Shown here one piece after another: positions 56,413-63,865 of a stretch of 64,000 nt of DNA (positions within the stretch are counted from its first letter, which is position 1; every line of letters starts with the position of its first letter). Position numbers and translations under genes: made by a program. The notes under the pieces are model-generated. The model searched no databases. It saw only the letters and a program-made list of their open reading frames with translations, and was not told where the DNA came from. Source of the stretch: Bradyrhizobium stylosanthis (GTDB lineage: Bacteria > Pseudomonadota > Alphaproteobacteria > Rhizobiales > Xanthobacteraceae); assembly GCF_001641335.1 (NCBI RefSeq), contig NZ_LVEM01000003.1:307209-371208 (forward strand), given 5' to 3'.

Positions 56413-59132
56413 GCTTCGAGGTCAATGGGACGACGTTCGCGGAAGAGCCGCGCGCCGGTCAATGCCTGCGCACCTTCCTGCGCGAGCTCGGCCATTTCGG
56501 CGTGAAGAAGGGCTGCGACGCCGGCGATTGCGGCGCCTGCACCGTGCTGCTCGACGGCGAGCCGGTGCATAGCTGCCTGATCCCGGCGTTCCGGGCCGAA
56601 GGCCGAGCGGTGACCACGATCGAAGGTCTCGGCGGCGAGGCCGGCGCGCATCCGATGCAGCAGGCCTTCCTCGATGCGCAGGGCTTTCAATGCGGCTTCT
56701 GCACCGCCGGCATGATCCTGACCTGCGCGTCGCTGAACCAGGCGCAGCGCACCGACCTCGGCACGGCACTGAAGGGCAATATCTGCCGCTGCACAGGCTA
56801 TCGCGCGATCGAGGACGCGCTGCTCGGCAAGACCAATGTCGAGACGAGCGTCGAGGCCGGCGCCGCCTTCGGCCGCAGCCTGCCGGCGCCCGCGGGCCCC
56901 GACGTGGTGCGCGGCGCGGCGCGCTACACCTTCGACACCGCGATCGAGGGCCTGCTGCACATCAAGCTGCTGCGTTCGCCCCACGCCCATGCGCGGATCG
57001 TCGCCATCGACGCCTCTGCGGCTCTCGACGTTCCCGGCGTGCACGCGGTACTGACGCATGAGGATGCGCCGTCCGTCCTGATCTCGACCGCGCGCCACGA
57101 GAAGGACTGGATGGATCCCGAGGACACCCGCGTCCTCGACGACGTCGTCCGCTTCATCGGGCAGCGGGTTGCCGCGGTCGTGGCCGAGAGCGAAGCCGCC
57201 GCCGAGGAGGCGTGCCGCCGGATCAAGGTGAATTACGAGATCCTGCCCGCGCTGATCGATCCGGAGCAGGCGATGACGCCGGGGGCGCCGGTCCTCCATC
57301 CCGACCGCACTCCTGCGAACCGCATCGCCGATCCCCAGCGCAACCTGGCGGCGGAGACGCATGGCGAGTACGGCGACGTCGCGTCGGCGCTCGCGACGTC
57401 TGCCGTCACCTATGAAGCCACCTTCCACAGTCACCGCGTGCAGCATGCGGCGCTGGAGACCCATGGCGGCCTCGCCTGGCACGACGAAGCGGGCGTGCTC
57501 AACGTCCGCACCTCGACGCAGGTGCCGTTCCTGACCCGGCGGGCGCTGTCGGACATCTTCCAGCTTCCCCTCGACAAGGTCCGCGTGTTCTGCGAGCGCG
57601 TCGGCGGCGGGTTTGGCGGCAAGCAGGAAATGTTCGTCGAGGACATCCTGGCGCTCGCCGCGCTCAGGACCGGACGGCCGGTGAAGCTGGAGCTGACACG
57701 CGAGGAGCAGTTCATCGCGACCTCGACGCGGCATCCGATGCGGGTCCACATCAAGGCCGGCGCCGGCGCCGACGGCAAGCTCACCGCGCTCCAGCTCGAC
57801 GTGCTCTCCAACACCGGCGCCTACGGCAATCACGCCGGTCCCGTGATGTTCCACTCGCTGTCGGAGTCCATCGCCGTCTACAATTGCCCGAACAAGCGGG
57901 TCGACGGCTACGCCGTCTACACCAACACGGTGCCGGCGGGCGCATTTCGCGGCTACGGCTTGCCACAGACGCAGATCGCGATCGAGGCCGCGATCGACGA
58001 GCTGGCGCGGCAGCTCGGCATCAGCCCCTACGAGATGCGCCGGCGCAACATCATCAGGCAGGGCGATCCCATGCTGTCGCCGCCGCCGTCCGAGTTTCAC
58101 GACGTGCTCTATGGCTCCTATGGGCTCGACCAGTGCCTCGATCTCGTCGAGCGCGCGATGCAGGCGGACGGCCCGCAAGCAGAGCTGTCGCGGGAATGGC
58201 TGATCGGCGACGGCGTCGCGCTGACCATGATCGACACCGTGCCGCCGGCCGGGCACATCGCGGATGCCACGATCACGCTCAATGACACCGGTGGTTTCGA
58301 CCTCACGGTCGGCACCGCCGAGTTCGGCAACGGCACCAGCACCGTCCACCGCCAGATCGCGGCGACGACGCTCGCGACCACCGTCGATCGCATCCGTCTG
58401 CGCCAGTCCGACACCGCCCATGGCGGTCACGACACCGGCGCCTATGGCAGCGCCGGCACGTTCGTCGCCGGCAAGGCGACGCATGCCGCCGCCCTGCAGC
58501 TCGCGACCGAATTGAAGGCGGCTGCTGCGGACGCGTGGCTTTGCGACGTGGAGACTTGCGTGCTTGACGACGACGCGGTCGTCAGCGGCGTGCGGCGCAT
58601 GCCTTTTGCGGAACTAGCGAAGCTCGCCCGCGAGCGCGGCCGGCCGTTCGCAGGCAGCGGCAATTCCGGCGGCACGCCGCGCTCGGTCGGTTTCAACGTG
58701 CAGGGTTTTCGTGTCGCCGTGAACAAGGCGACCGGCGAGCTCAGGATTCTCAGGAGCGTGCAGGCGGCGGATGCCGGCGTCGTCGCCAACCCCATGCAGT
58801 GCCGCGGCCAGGTCGAGGGCGGCGTGGCGCAGGCGCTGGGTGCTGCGCTCTACGAGGAGATGGTGATCGACGCGGAGGGGCGCGTCACCAATCCGAAGTT
58901 CCGCGACTATCATTTGCCCTCCTTCGCCGACGTGCCGCGCACCGAGGTGTTGTTCGCGCAGACGTCGGACACGATCGGGCCGCTCGGCGCCAAGTCGATG
59001 AGCGAGAGTCCGTACAATCCCGTTGCCGCGGCGCTCGGCAACGCGATCGCGGACGCCACCGGCATCCGCTTCACCGCGCCGCCGTTCAAGCCGGACCGGC
59101 TGTTTCCGGCACTGCACGACAAGTTCGGATAG
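56409..59132 (+). CDS. xanthine dehydrogenase, fused [2Fe-2S] and molybdopterin subunit
   Basis: 907 residues. The N-terminal plant-type ferredoxin cluster is 'GCDAGDCGACTVLLDGEPVH' plus an upstream-pattern Cys, the second cluster is 'QCGFCTAGM' and 'GNICRCTGYRAIED' (about 90-135). Then come the molybdenum domains (about 160-900) with 'VGGGFGGKQEMF', 'AFRGYGLPQTQIAIE' and the terminal 'GPLGAKSMSESPYNPVAAAL', where the catalytic Glu lies in S-E-S instead of the usual G-E-P. It oxidises hypoxanthine/xanthine to urate. Fusing the Fe-S and Mo parts while keeping FAD separate is less common than three genes. Confidence 0.88.
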   Translation: MSFEVNGTTFAEEPRAGQCLRTFLRELGHFGVKKGCDAGDCGACTVLLDGEPVHSCLIPAFRAEGRAVTTIEGLGGEAGAHPMQQAFLDAQGFQCGFCTAGMILTCASLNQAQRTDLGTALKGNICRCTGYRAIEDALLGKTNVETSVEAGAAFGRSLPAPAGPDVVRGAARYTFDTAIEGLLHIKLLRSPHAHARIVAIDASAALDVPGVHAVLTHEDAPSVLISTARHEKDWMDPEDTRVLDDVVRFIGQRVAAVVAESEAAAEEACRRIKVNYEILPALIDPEQAMTPGAPVLHPDRTPANRIADPQRNLAAETHGEYGDVASALATSAVTYEATFHSHRVQHAALETHGGLAWHDEAGVLNVRTSTQVPFLTRRALSDIFQLPLDKVRVFCERVGGGFGGKQEMFVEDILALAALRTGRPVKLELTREEQFIATSTRHPMRVHIKAGAGADGKLTALQLDVLSNTGAYGNHAGPVMFHSLSESIAVYNCPNKRVDGYAVYTNTVPAGAFRGYGLPQTQIAIEAAIDELARQLGISPYEMRRRNIIRQGDPMLSPPPSEFHDVLYGSYGLDQCLDLVERAMQADGPQAELSREWLIGDGVALTMIDTVPPAGHIADATITLNDTGGFDLTVGTAEFGNGTSTVHRQIAATTLATTVDRIRLRQSDTAHGGHDTGAYGSAGTFVAGKATHAAALQLATELKAAAADAWLCDVETCVLDDDAVVSGVRRMPFAELAKLARERGRPFAGSGNSGGTPRSVGFNVQGFRVAVNKATGELRILRSVQAADAGVVANPMQCRGQVEGGVAQALGAALYEEMVIDAEGRVTNPKFRDYHLPSFADVPRTEVLFAQTSDTIGPLGAKSMSESPYNPVAAALGNAIADATGIRFTAPPFKPDRLFPALHDKFG

Positions 59133-59157
59133 GTCGATCATTCAGGGGGGATCATTC

Positions 59158-60555
59158 ATGACCAGCGAAGTGCATCCCGTCGACGAGGTCCTGCCGCTCC
59201 CGCGCCTGCTGGCGCTCGGGCTCCAGCACGTGCTGGTGATGTATGCCGGCGCGGTTGCGGTGCCCCTGATCATCGGCCGCGCGCTGAAGCTGCCGCCGGA
59301 GGACGTCGCCTTCCTGATCAGCGCCGATCTGTTTGCCTGCGGGATTGCGACGCTGGTGCAATGCCTCGGCTTTCCCGGCGTCGGCATCCGCCTGCCCGTG
59401 ATGATGGGCGTGACCTTTGCCTCGGTCGGTCCGATGCTGTCGATGGCGGCCGCGCCCGATATCGGCCTGCTTGGCATCTACGGCTCGGTGATTGCGGCCG
59501 GTCTGTTCGGCATCGTCGCCGCGCCGTTCGTCAGCCGGCTGTTGCCGCTGTTTCCGCCCGTCGTCACCGGCAGCATCATCCTCATCATCGGCATCTCGCT
59601 GATGCGTGTCGGGATCAACTGGGCCGGCGGCGGCCTGCCGACGCTGACGAAGGTCGTCGACGGCGTTCCCGGCAGCTTTCCCAATCCGGCCTACGGGCAG
59701 CTGCAGGGCCTCGGCATCTCGCTGTTCGTGCTGCTTTTCATCCTCGGCCTGATCAAGTGGGGCACGGGCTTTGTCGCCAATGTCGCCGTGCTGCTCGGCA
59801 TCATCGCCGGCGCCGTGCTCGCGAGCGCGCTCGGCGTGATGCATTTCGACAAGGTCGCGGCGGCCTCCTGGGGCGCGCTCGTGATCCCGTTCCGCTTCGG
59901 CATGCCGCAATTCCATCTGGTGCCTGTCATCACCATGTGCGTCGTCATGATCGTGGTGATGATCGAGTCGCTCGGCATGTTCCTCGCGCTCGGCGACATC
60001 ACCGGCAAGGCCGTGGACCGCGAAGCCCTGAGCCGCGGCCTGCGCGCCGACGGTGTCGGCACGCTGCTTGGCGGCATCTTCAACACGTTCCCCTACACCT
60101 CGTTCTCGCAGAATGTCGGCCTCGTCTCGGTCACCGGCGTGCGCTCGCGCTGGGTGACGATCACGGGCGGCTGCATCATGCTCGTGCTCGGCCTGCTGCC
60201 GAAGCTCGCCGCGCTGGTCGAGGCGGTGCCGCTGGTCGTGCTCGGCGGCGCGGGTCTCGTGATGTTCGGCATGGTCGCAGCGACCGGCGCACGCATCCTC
60301 ACCTCGGTCGATTTCCGTACCAACCGCTACAATCTCTTCATCGTCGCGATCTCGATCGGCTTCGGTCTGATCCCGCTCGCCGCGCCCGGCTTCTTCCGCA
60401 ATCTGCCGCACGACCTCCAGCCGCTGCTGGAATCGGGCATCCTGCTCTGCGCCATCGTCTCGGTGCTGCTCAATGCCTTCTTCAACGGATTGAGCGGCGG
60501 CGCTGCGGCGGAGACCGATGCAGCCTCAGCGGCAGCGTCGGCGCAGCATGTTTAG
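59158..60555 (+). CDS. xanthine/urate permease (nucleobase:cation symporter-2 family)
   Basis: 465 residues, about 14 spans; GGGGGG precedes the ATG. The span 10 motif 'NTFPYTSFSQNVGLVSVTGV' contains the NAT/NCS2 signature, and 'GLQHVLVMYAGAVAVPLIIG' marks the N-terminus. In bacterial members the 'Q-N-x-G-x-x-x-x-T' signature gives xanthine/urate specificity, and the downstream urate genes support that. It follows xanthine dehydrogenase by 25 bases and overlaps the convergent uraD-hiuH gene by four. Confidence 0.9.
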   Translation: MTSEVHPVDEVLPLPRLLALGLQHVLVMYAGAVAVPLIIGRALKLPPEDVAFLISADLFACGIATLVQCLGFPGVGIRLPVMMGVTFASVGPMLSMAAAPDIGLLGIYGSVIAAGLFGIVAAPFVSRLLPLFPPVVTGSIILIIGISLMRVGINWAGGGLPTLTKVVDGVPGSFPNPAYGQLQGLGISLFVLLFILGLIKWGTGFVANVAVLLGIIAGAVLASALGVMHFDKVAAASWGALVIPFRFGMPQFHLVPVITMCVVMIVVMIESLGMFLALGDITGKAVDREALSRGLRADGVGTLLGGIFNTFPYTSFSQNVGLVSVTGVRSRWVTITGGCIMLVLGLLPKLAALVEAVPLVVLGGAGLVMFGMVAATGARILTSVDFRTNRYNLFIVAISIGFGLIPLAAPGFFRNLPHDLQPLLESGILLCAIVSVLLNAFFNGLSGGAAAETDAASAAASAQHV

Positions 60556-61439
60556 CTGCCGCGATAGGTCGAATAGCTCCACGGCGTGACCAGCAGCGGC
60601 ACGTGATAATGGCCCTCCGGCTCGCTGATCGCGAAGCGCAGCGGGATCTCGTCGAGGAACGGCGGGTCCGACAGCGGCACGTTGCGCTCGGCGTAATACT
60701 TGCCGACGGTGAATCTGAGCTCGTAGCGGCCGATCGGCAGCGGCCGGCCGCCGATCAGCGGCAGATCGGTGCGGCCGTCGTCGTTGGTGACGGCGCGCGC
60801 GATCACGCGGCTCTCGCCGAGATTTGCGAGCTCGACGAGCTCGACCGGGATACCCGCCGCAGGCTTGCCGGCATGGTTGTCCAGCACATGCGTCGAGAGC
60901 CGGCCGTGCACTTTCAGCCTGTCGTCGGCGACGACGAGCTGGTCGAGCCGCAGCGCCGAGATACGGCCGATCTCCTCGATCGCGCGCCGCGTCTCGGTCT
61001 TGGCGATGTTGCGCAGCCGCGTCTCGAAGTCGCGAAGCACGGAATCCTTGGTGTGACGGCGCACGCAGACGATATAGGGGAAGCCAAATTTTTCGCGATA
61101 GGCGTTGTTGACGCGCTCGAACGCGGCGTATTCGGCCTCCGACAGCCGGTCGAGGCCGGCGCTGTTCTGCTCATTGGTCGATTCCGCCGTCAGACCCGCG
61201 GCGCGCTGGGTCTTGTTGGCGAGATCGGGATGGGCGCGGATCAGCGCCAGCTGCACGTCGGGCTCGGCAGCCTGGATCGCAGCAATCAGCGCGGCGTGCA
61301 ACTGATTGACGCCCGCGAACGGCCGCTGCCCGGCGAGCTTCTCCGCGATCCACGGCGAATATTCGACGACGTTGGCGAGCGCGGCGACGAAATCGGCCTT
61401 GCTTGCAGCATTGAGATCGGCGAGCGGGATTTGCGACAT
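60552..61439 (-). CDS. fused OHCU decarboxylase and 5-hydroxyisourate hydrolase
   Basis: 295 residues from ATG 61439. N-terminal half (about 1-165) is OHCU decarboxylase (UraD): 'IRAHPDLANK', 'LSEAEYAAFERVNNAYREKF' and 'GFPYIVCVR'. C-terminal half (about 180-295) is the transthyretin-like HIU hydrolase: 'LSTHVLDNHAGKPAAGIPVE' (His in the first strand), an Arg/His-bearing core and the terminal 'SYSTYRGS' motif. In most bacteria these are two proteins, with HIU hydrolase acting before OHCU decarboxylase. It makes (S)-allantoin from HIU. It is the last gene of the puuE operon. Confidence 0.92.
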   Translation of the reverse strand: MSQIPLADLNAASKADFVAALANVVEYSPWIAEKLAGQRPFAGVNQLHAALIAAIQAAEPDVQLALIRAHPDLANKTQRAAGLTAESTNEQNSAGLDRLSEAEYAAFERVNNAYREKFGFPYIVCVRRHTKDSVLRDFETRLRNIAKTETRRAIEEIGRISALRLDQLVVADDRLKVHGRLSTHVLDNHAGKPAAGIPVELVELANLGESRVIARAVTNDDGRTDLPLIGGRPLPIGRYELRFTVGKYYAERNVPLSDPPFLDEIPLRFAISEPEGHYHVPLLVTPWSYSTYRGS

Positions 61440-61446
61440 CACACCA

Positions 61447-62382
61447 TCATCCGATCTCGAACGCATCTGCCGCGAGATGAGCATGCTTGGCGTGCCAGTG
61501 CTGCGCGATCTGCAACCGCGTCGGCACCCAGACGCGCTCATGCTTGCCGATGTAGTCGAGGAAGCGGATCAGCCCCGCGGCGCGGCCGGGACGGCCGGCG
61601 AGGCGGCAATGCAGCCCTACCGACATCATCTTCGGCGCGGTCTCGCCCTCCGCATAGAGCACGTCGAAGGCGTCCTTCAGATAGGTGAAGAACTGCTCGC
61701 CTTCGGCAAACCCCTGCGGGTTGATGAACCGCATGTCGTTGGCATCGAGCGTATAGGGAATGATGAGCTGCTTGCCCTTGGCGCCCTTGACCCAATAGGG
61801 CAGGTCGTCGGCATAGGAGTCGCAGAGATAGAGGAAGCCGCCCTCCTCCATCAGCAGACGGTTGGTGTTGATCGAGGAGCGACCGGTGTACCAGCCGAGC
61901 GGCCGCGATCCGGTCGCCTCGGTGTGAACGCGGATAGATTCGGCAATCTCGGCGCGCTCCTGCGCCTCGGTCATGTCCTTGTGCTCGATCCATTTCAGGC
62001 TGTGGCTGGCGATATCCCAGCCCGCCTCCTTCATGGCCGCGACGATTTCCGGGTTGCGCTTGAGCGCAGTCGCGACGCCGAACACGGTGGTCGGCCACTT
62101 CCGCTCGCTGAACATCCGCCACAGCCGCCAGAAGCCGGCGCGCGAGCCATATTCGAACATGGATTCGATGTTGGCGTGACGCTGGCCGGGCCAGGGCTGC
62201 GCGCCGAGCACGTCCGACAGGAACGCTTCCGAGGCGCGGTCGCCGTGCAGGATGTTGTTCTCGCCGCCCTCCTCGAAATTGACGACGAACTGCACCGCGA
62301 CCCGCGCATTATCAGGCCATTGCGGGTGCGGCGGGTTGCGGCCGTAACCACGGAGATCGCGCGGGTAGCGGATATCGGTCAC
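61447..62382 (-). CDS. puuE: allantoinase PuuE (polysaccharide deacetylase-like)
   Basis: 311 residues from a GTG directly after the stop of the DUF3830 gene. The metal site of NodB-like deacetylases is replaced by 'VNFEEGGENNILHGD'. 'GWDIASHSLKWIEHKDMTEA' and 'VGLHCRLAGRPGRAAGLIRF' are conserved in PuuE. Unlike the amidohydrolase-type AllB it is metal-independent. It opens allantoin to allantoate. It is translationally coupled to the genes on either side. Confidence 0.9.
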   Translation of the reverse strand: MTDIRYPRDLRGYGRNPPHPQWPDNARVAVQFVVNFEEGGENNILHGDRASEAFLSDVLGAQPWPGQRHANIESMFEYGSRAGFWRLWRMFSERKWPTTVFGVATALKRNPEIVAAMKEAGWDIASHSLKWIEHKDMTEAQERAEIAESIRVHTEATGSRPLGWYTGRSSINTNRLLMEEGGFLYLCDSYADDLPYWVKGAKGKQLIIPYTLDANDMRFINPQGFAEGEQFFTYLKDAFDVLYAEGETAPKMMSVGLHCRLAGRPGRAAGLIRFLDYIGKHERVWVPTRLQIAQHWHAKHAHLAADAFEIG

Positions 62383-62796
62383 TCAGACTTCCTCGAAGCG
62401 GATCGGCAGCGCGCCCTTCCACAGCACGCTCTTGCCCAGCGTGGCCAGGTTTTCCAGGCCCGAGGTCAGCGTGATGAAGTGATTGCCGGCGAGCTGGCCC
62501 ATCTTGCTGGCGAAGTGGACGCCGCCATAGGCGAGCAGGATCTCGGTCTCGCTGATGCCGCCGGGATAGAGGATGATCTGGCCCGGCGCGGGATAGCTGG
62601 TGTGGTTCTCGTAGCCGACGCCGAAGTCGAGATCGCCGAGCGGCATCCACACGCCCTCGCCGCTCCAGCGCACATGAATGATGTGGCTTTCGAACGGCAG
62701 CGCCTTGCGGAACGCGGCGACGGTCTTGGGCGCGGCTTGCTCCTCGAAACGGGCATCGAAGGTGAAATCGCCGGCGCGGATAACGAGTTTGCTCAT
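62383..62796 (-). CDS. DUF3830 (cyclophilin-like) protein
   Basis: 137 residues: 'FEEQAAPKTVAAFRKALPFE', 'HVRWSGEGVWMPLGDLDFG', 'GYENHTSYPAPGQIILYPGG' and 'LAYGGVHFASKMGQLAGNHF'. DUF3830 proteins have a cyclophilin-like small beta-barrel. They sit in ureide or amide catabolic operons but have no established reaction. As first gene of the DUF3830-puuE-uraD/hiuH unit, it is a candidate for the missing ureidoglycolate step or for ligand handling. Confidence 0.8.
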   Translation of the reverse strand: MSKLVIRAGDFTFDARFEEQAAPKTVAAFRKALPFESHIIHVRWSGEGVWMPLGDLDFGVGYENHTSYPAPGQIILYPGGISETEILLAYGGVHFASKMGQLAGNHFITLTSGLENLATLGKSVLWKGALPIRFEEV

Positions 62797-62840
62797 CTCA
62801 TCTCTCTGGATCGGGGGCCAAGGCCCCGCGGGGAACTCTC

Positions 62841-62856
62841 AGCAAAGAGCACTCCA
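62841..62856 (-). promoter_or_regulatory. sigma-54-like promoter of the puuE operon, weaker
   Basis: On the minus strand TGGAGTGCTCTTTGCT has GG and GC 10 bases apart and a full TTGCT -12 element, but three -24 bases differ from consensus. Its -12 end is about 46 bases ahead of the DUF3830 start, the same spacing as at dctA and xdh. It lies just downstream of the terminator of the preceding gene. Confidence 0.45.
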
Positions 62857-62859
62857 TAA

Positions 62860-62881
62860 GGCTTCGCGCAAGGGCGAAGCC
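62860..62881 (-). terminator. terminator hairpin of the small exported protein gene
   Basis: A perfect 8-bp stem (62860-62867 with 62874-62881) starts four bases past the stop at 62885 and is followed by TTAT on the minus strand. It insulates the puuE operon promoter from the gene upstream. Confidence 0.55.
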
Positions 62882-62884
62882 GCA

Positions 62885-63169
62885 TCACCGGCGGTCGTAG
62901 GACCAACCGAAAATGCCGCTCCGCCGCACCTCGGGCTCCGGCTCGGTGGCGGCGGCCGGTGGCGGCGCCTCCTTCAGTTCCGCCTGCGGCGGCGGTGCGG
63001 GCGGTGCCGGCAGGTTCTCGCATTTCATGGAATAGACCAGCTTGCCGTCCGCAGTCCGCCCGATCGGCGCGCAGGGGTCCGGATGCGCCGCTGAACTCTT
63101 TGGCGAAGGCTTGACCTGCGCCGCCGCCGGCGCGGCAATCAGAAGCAGGACCAGCAGATATTTCGACAT
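62885..63169 (-). CDS. small exported Pro/Ala-rich protein
   Basis: 94 residues from ATG 63169 with a signal peptide (MSKYLLVLLLIAAPAAA-QV). The mature part is Ala/Pro-rich with two Cys ('PDPCAPIGRTADGKLVYSMKC'), which could form a disulfide, and a Pro-rich tail ending RRSGIFGWSYDRR. It is probably periplasmic. No family is recognised, though similar short proteins occur in Bradyrhizobium. Confidence 0.6.
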   Translation of the reverse strand: MSKYLLVLLLIAAPAAAQVKPSPKSSAAHPDPCAPIGRTADGKLVYSMKCENLPAPPAPPPQAELKEAPPPAAATEPEPEVRRSGIFGWSYDRR

Positions 63170-63391
63170 CGTTGTCGCCTGGAAAGCCAATTTGTCCCAT
63201 TGAACCGGATTGCGCAGGCCAAGTCCACCGCGCGTCCGGGTGTGACTGCCGAATATTTAGCCGGGACCAGAAAATTTGCTCGCTCCAACGTGAAGGCCGC
63301 ACCGCTGACATTCCAAAGGACGCATCGCCATGTGACCCGCGACGACGACGATATTTTTCACAGCCGGTGCGTCGTCACGGGAGAAACAACG

Positions 63392-63610
63392 ATGCAAAAG
63401 ACTTTCGTCCTTGTCGGCGCCATGCTGATTGCCGCCGCCACCGTCCAGACCGCCGCAGCAAGCGACCGTCACCACGCCCGCAAGGCGCAACCCGTTCCCA
63501 TCACTCAATCGGTCCGCGACTCCAACGCCGCCATCTGGCCGTCGCAACCGACCGCGCCCGACTGGTCGCGCTACGCCAACGGCGCGATGTCGGCGCCGGC
63601 GGGTCGGTGA
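63392..63610 (+). CDS. small exported protein
   Basis: 72 residues; a signal peptide (MQKTFVLVGAMLIAAATVQT-AAAS) leaves a mature part of about 48 residues, His/Arg then Pro/Ser-rich ('SDRHHARKAQPVPITQSVRD' and 'SQPTAPDWSRYANG'). GGGAGAAAC precedes the ATG. Function is unknown; it is periplasmic by its signal. Confidence 0.6.
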   Translation: MQKTFVLVGAMLIAAATVQTAAASDRHHARKAQPVPITQSVRDSNAAIWPSQPTAPDWSRYANGAMSAPAGR

Positions 63611-63653
63611 TTGCCGGAAGCACAGAGCGGTCGAAGCGCAACCGCCTCCACGT

Positions 63654-63740
63654 CGTCATTGGGAGGAGCCTTGCGGCGAAGCAATCCAGAAATCTTTCTG
63701 CGGAGGGATTCTGGATTACTTCGCTGCGCTTGCAATGACG
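63654..63740. repeat. palindromic intergenic element, second type
   Basis: Outer ends read CGTCATT and AATGACG. Inside, 14-bp arms (63678-63691 with 63709-63722) pair with one mismatch around a 17-base loop. The sequence agrees with a hairpin element I remember as frequent between Bradyrhizobium genes (ends CGTCATTGCGAGGAGC, core AATCCAGAA). That recollection needs a genome search. Confidence 0.65.
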
Positions 63741-63773
63741 GAGTGTATGGCCTGCAGTTCTCCGACACGCACT

Positions 63774-63860
63774 CGTAGGATGGGTAGAGCGAAGCGAAAC
63801 CCATCACGCATCCGCTTCGCCGTAGCATGATGGGTTTCGCTTCGCTCTACCCATCCTACG
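63774..63860. repeat. palindromic intergenic element, 33-bp perfect arms
   Basis: Arms 63774-63806 and 63828-63860 are perfectly complementary over 33 bases around a 21-base loop. The terminal CGTAGGATGGG matches the ends of the element at 47400-47492 (CGTAGGGTGGG), so the two probably belong to one family. Confidence 0.75.
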
Positions 63861-63865
63861 AACTC

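Noticed and set aside
55434..58484. 1016-residue minus-strand open frame
   Set aside because: It is antisense to the xanthine dehydrogenase genes, has Arg/His-rich composition without domains, and exists only because of high GC third positions.
59361..61688. 775-residue plus-strand open frame across permease and uraD/hiuH
   Set aside because: It is a shadow of the xanthine permease in another frame, continuing antisense to the fused enzyme; Arg-rich and featureless.
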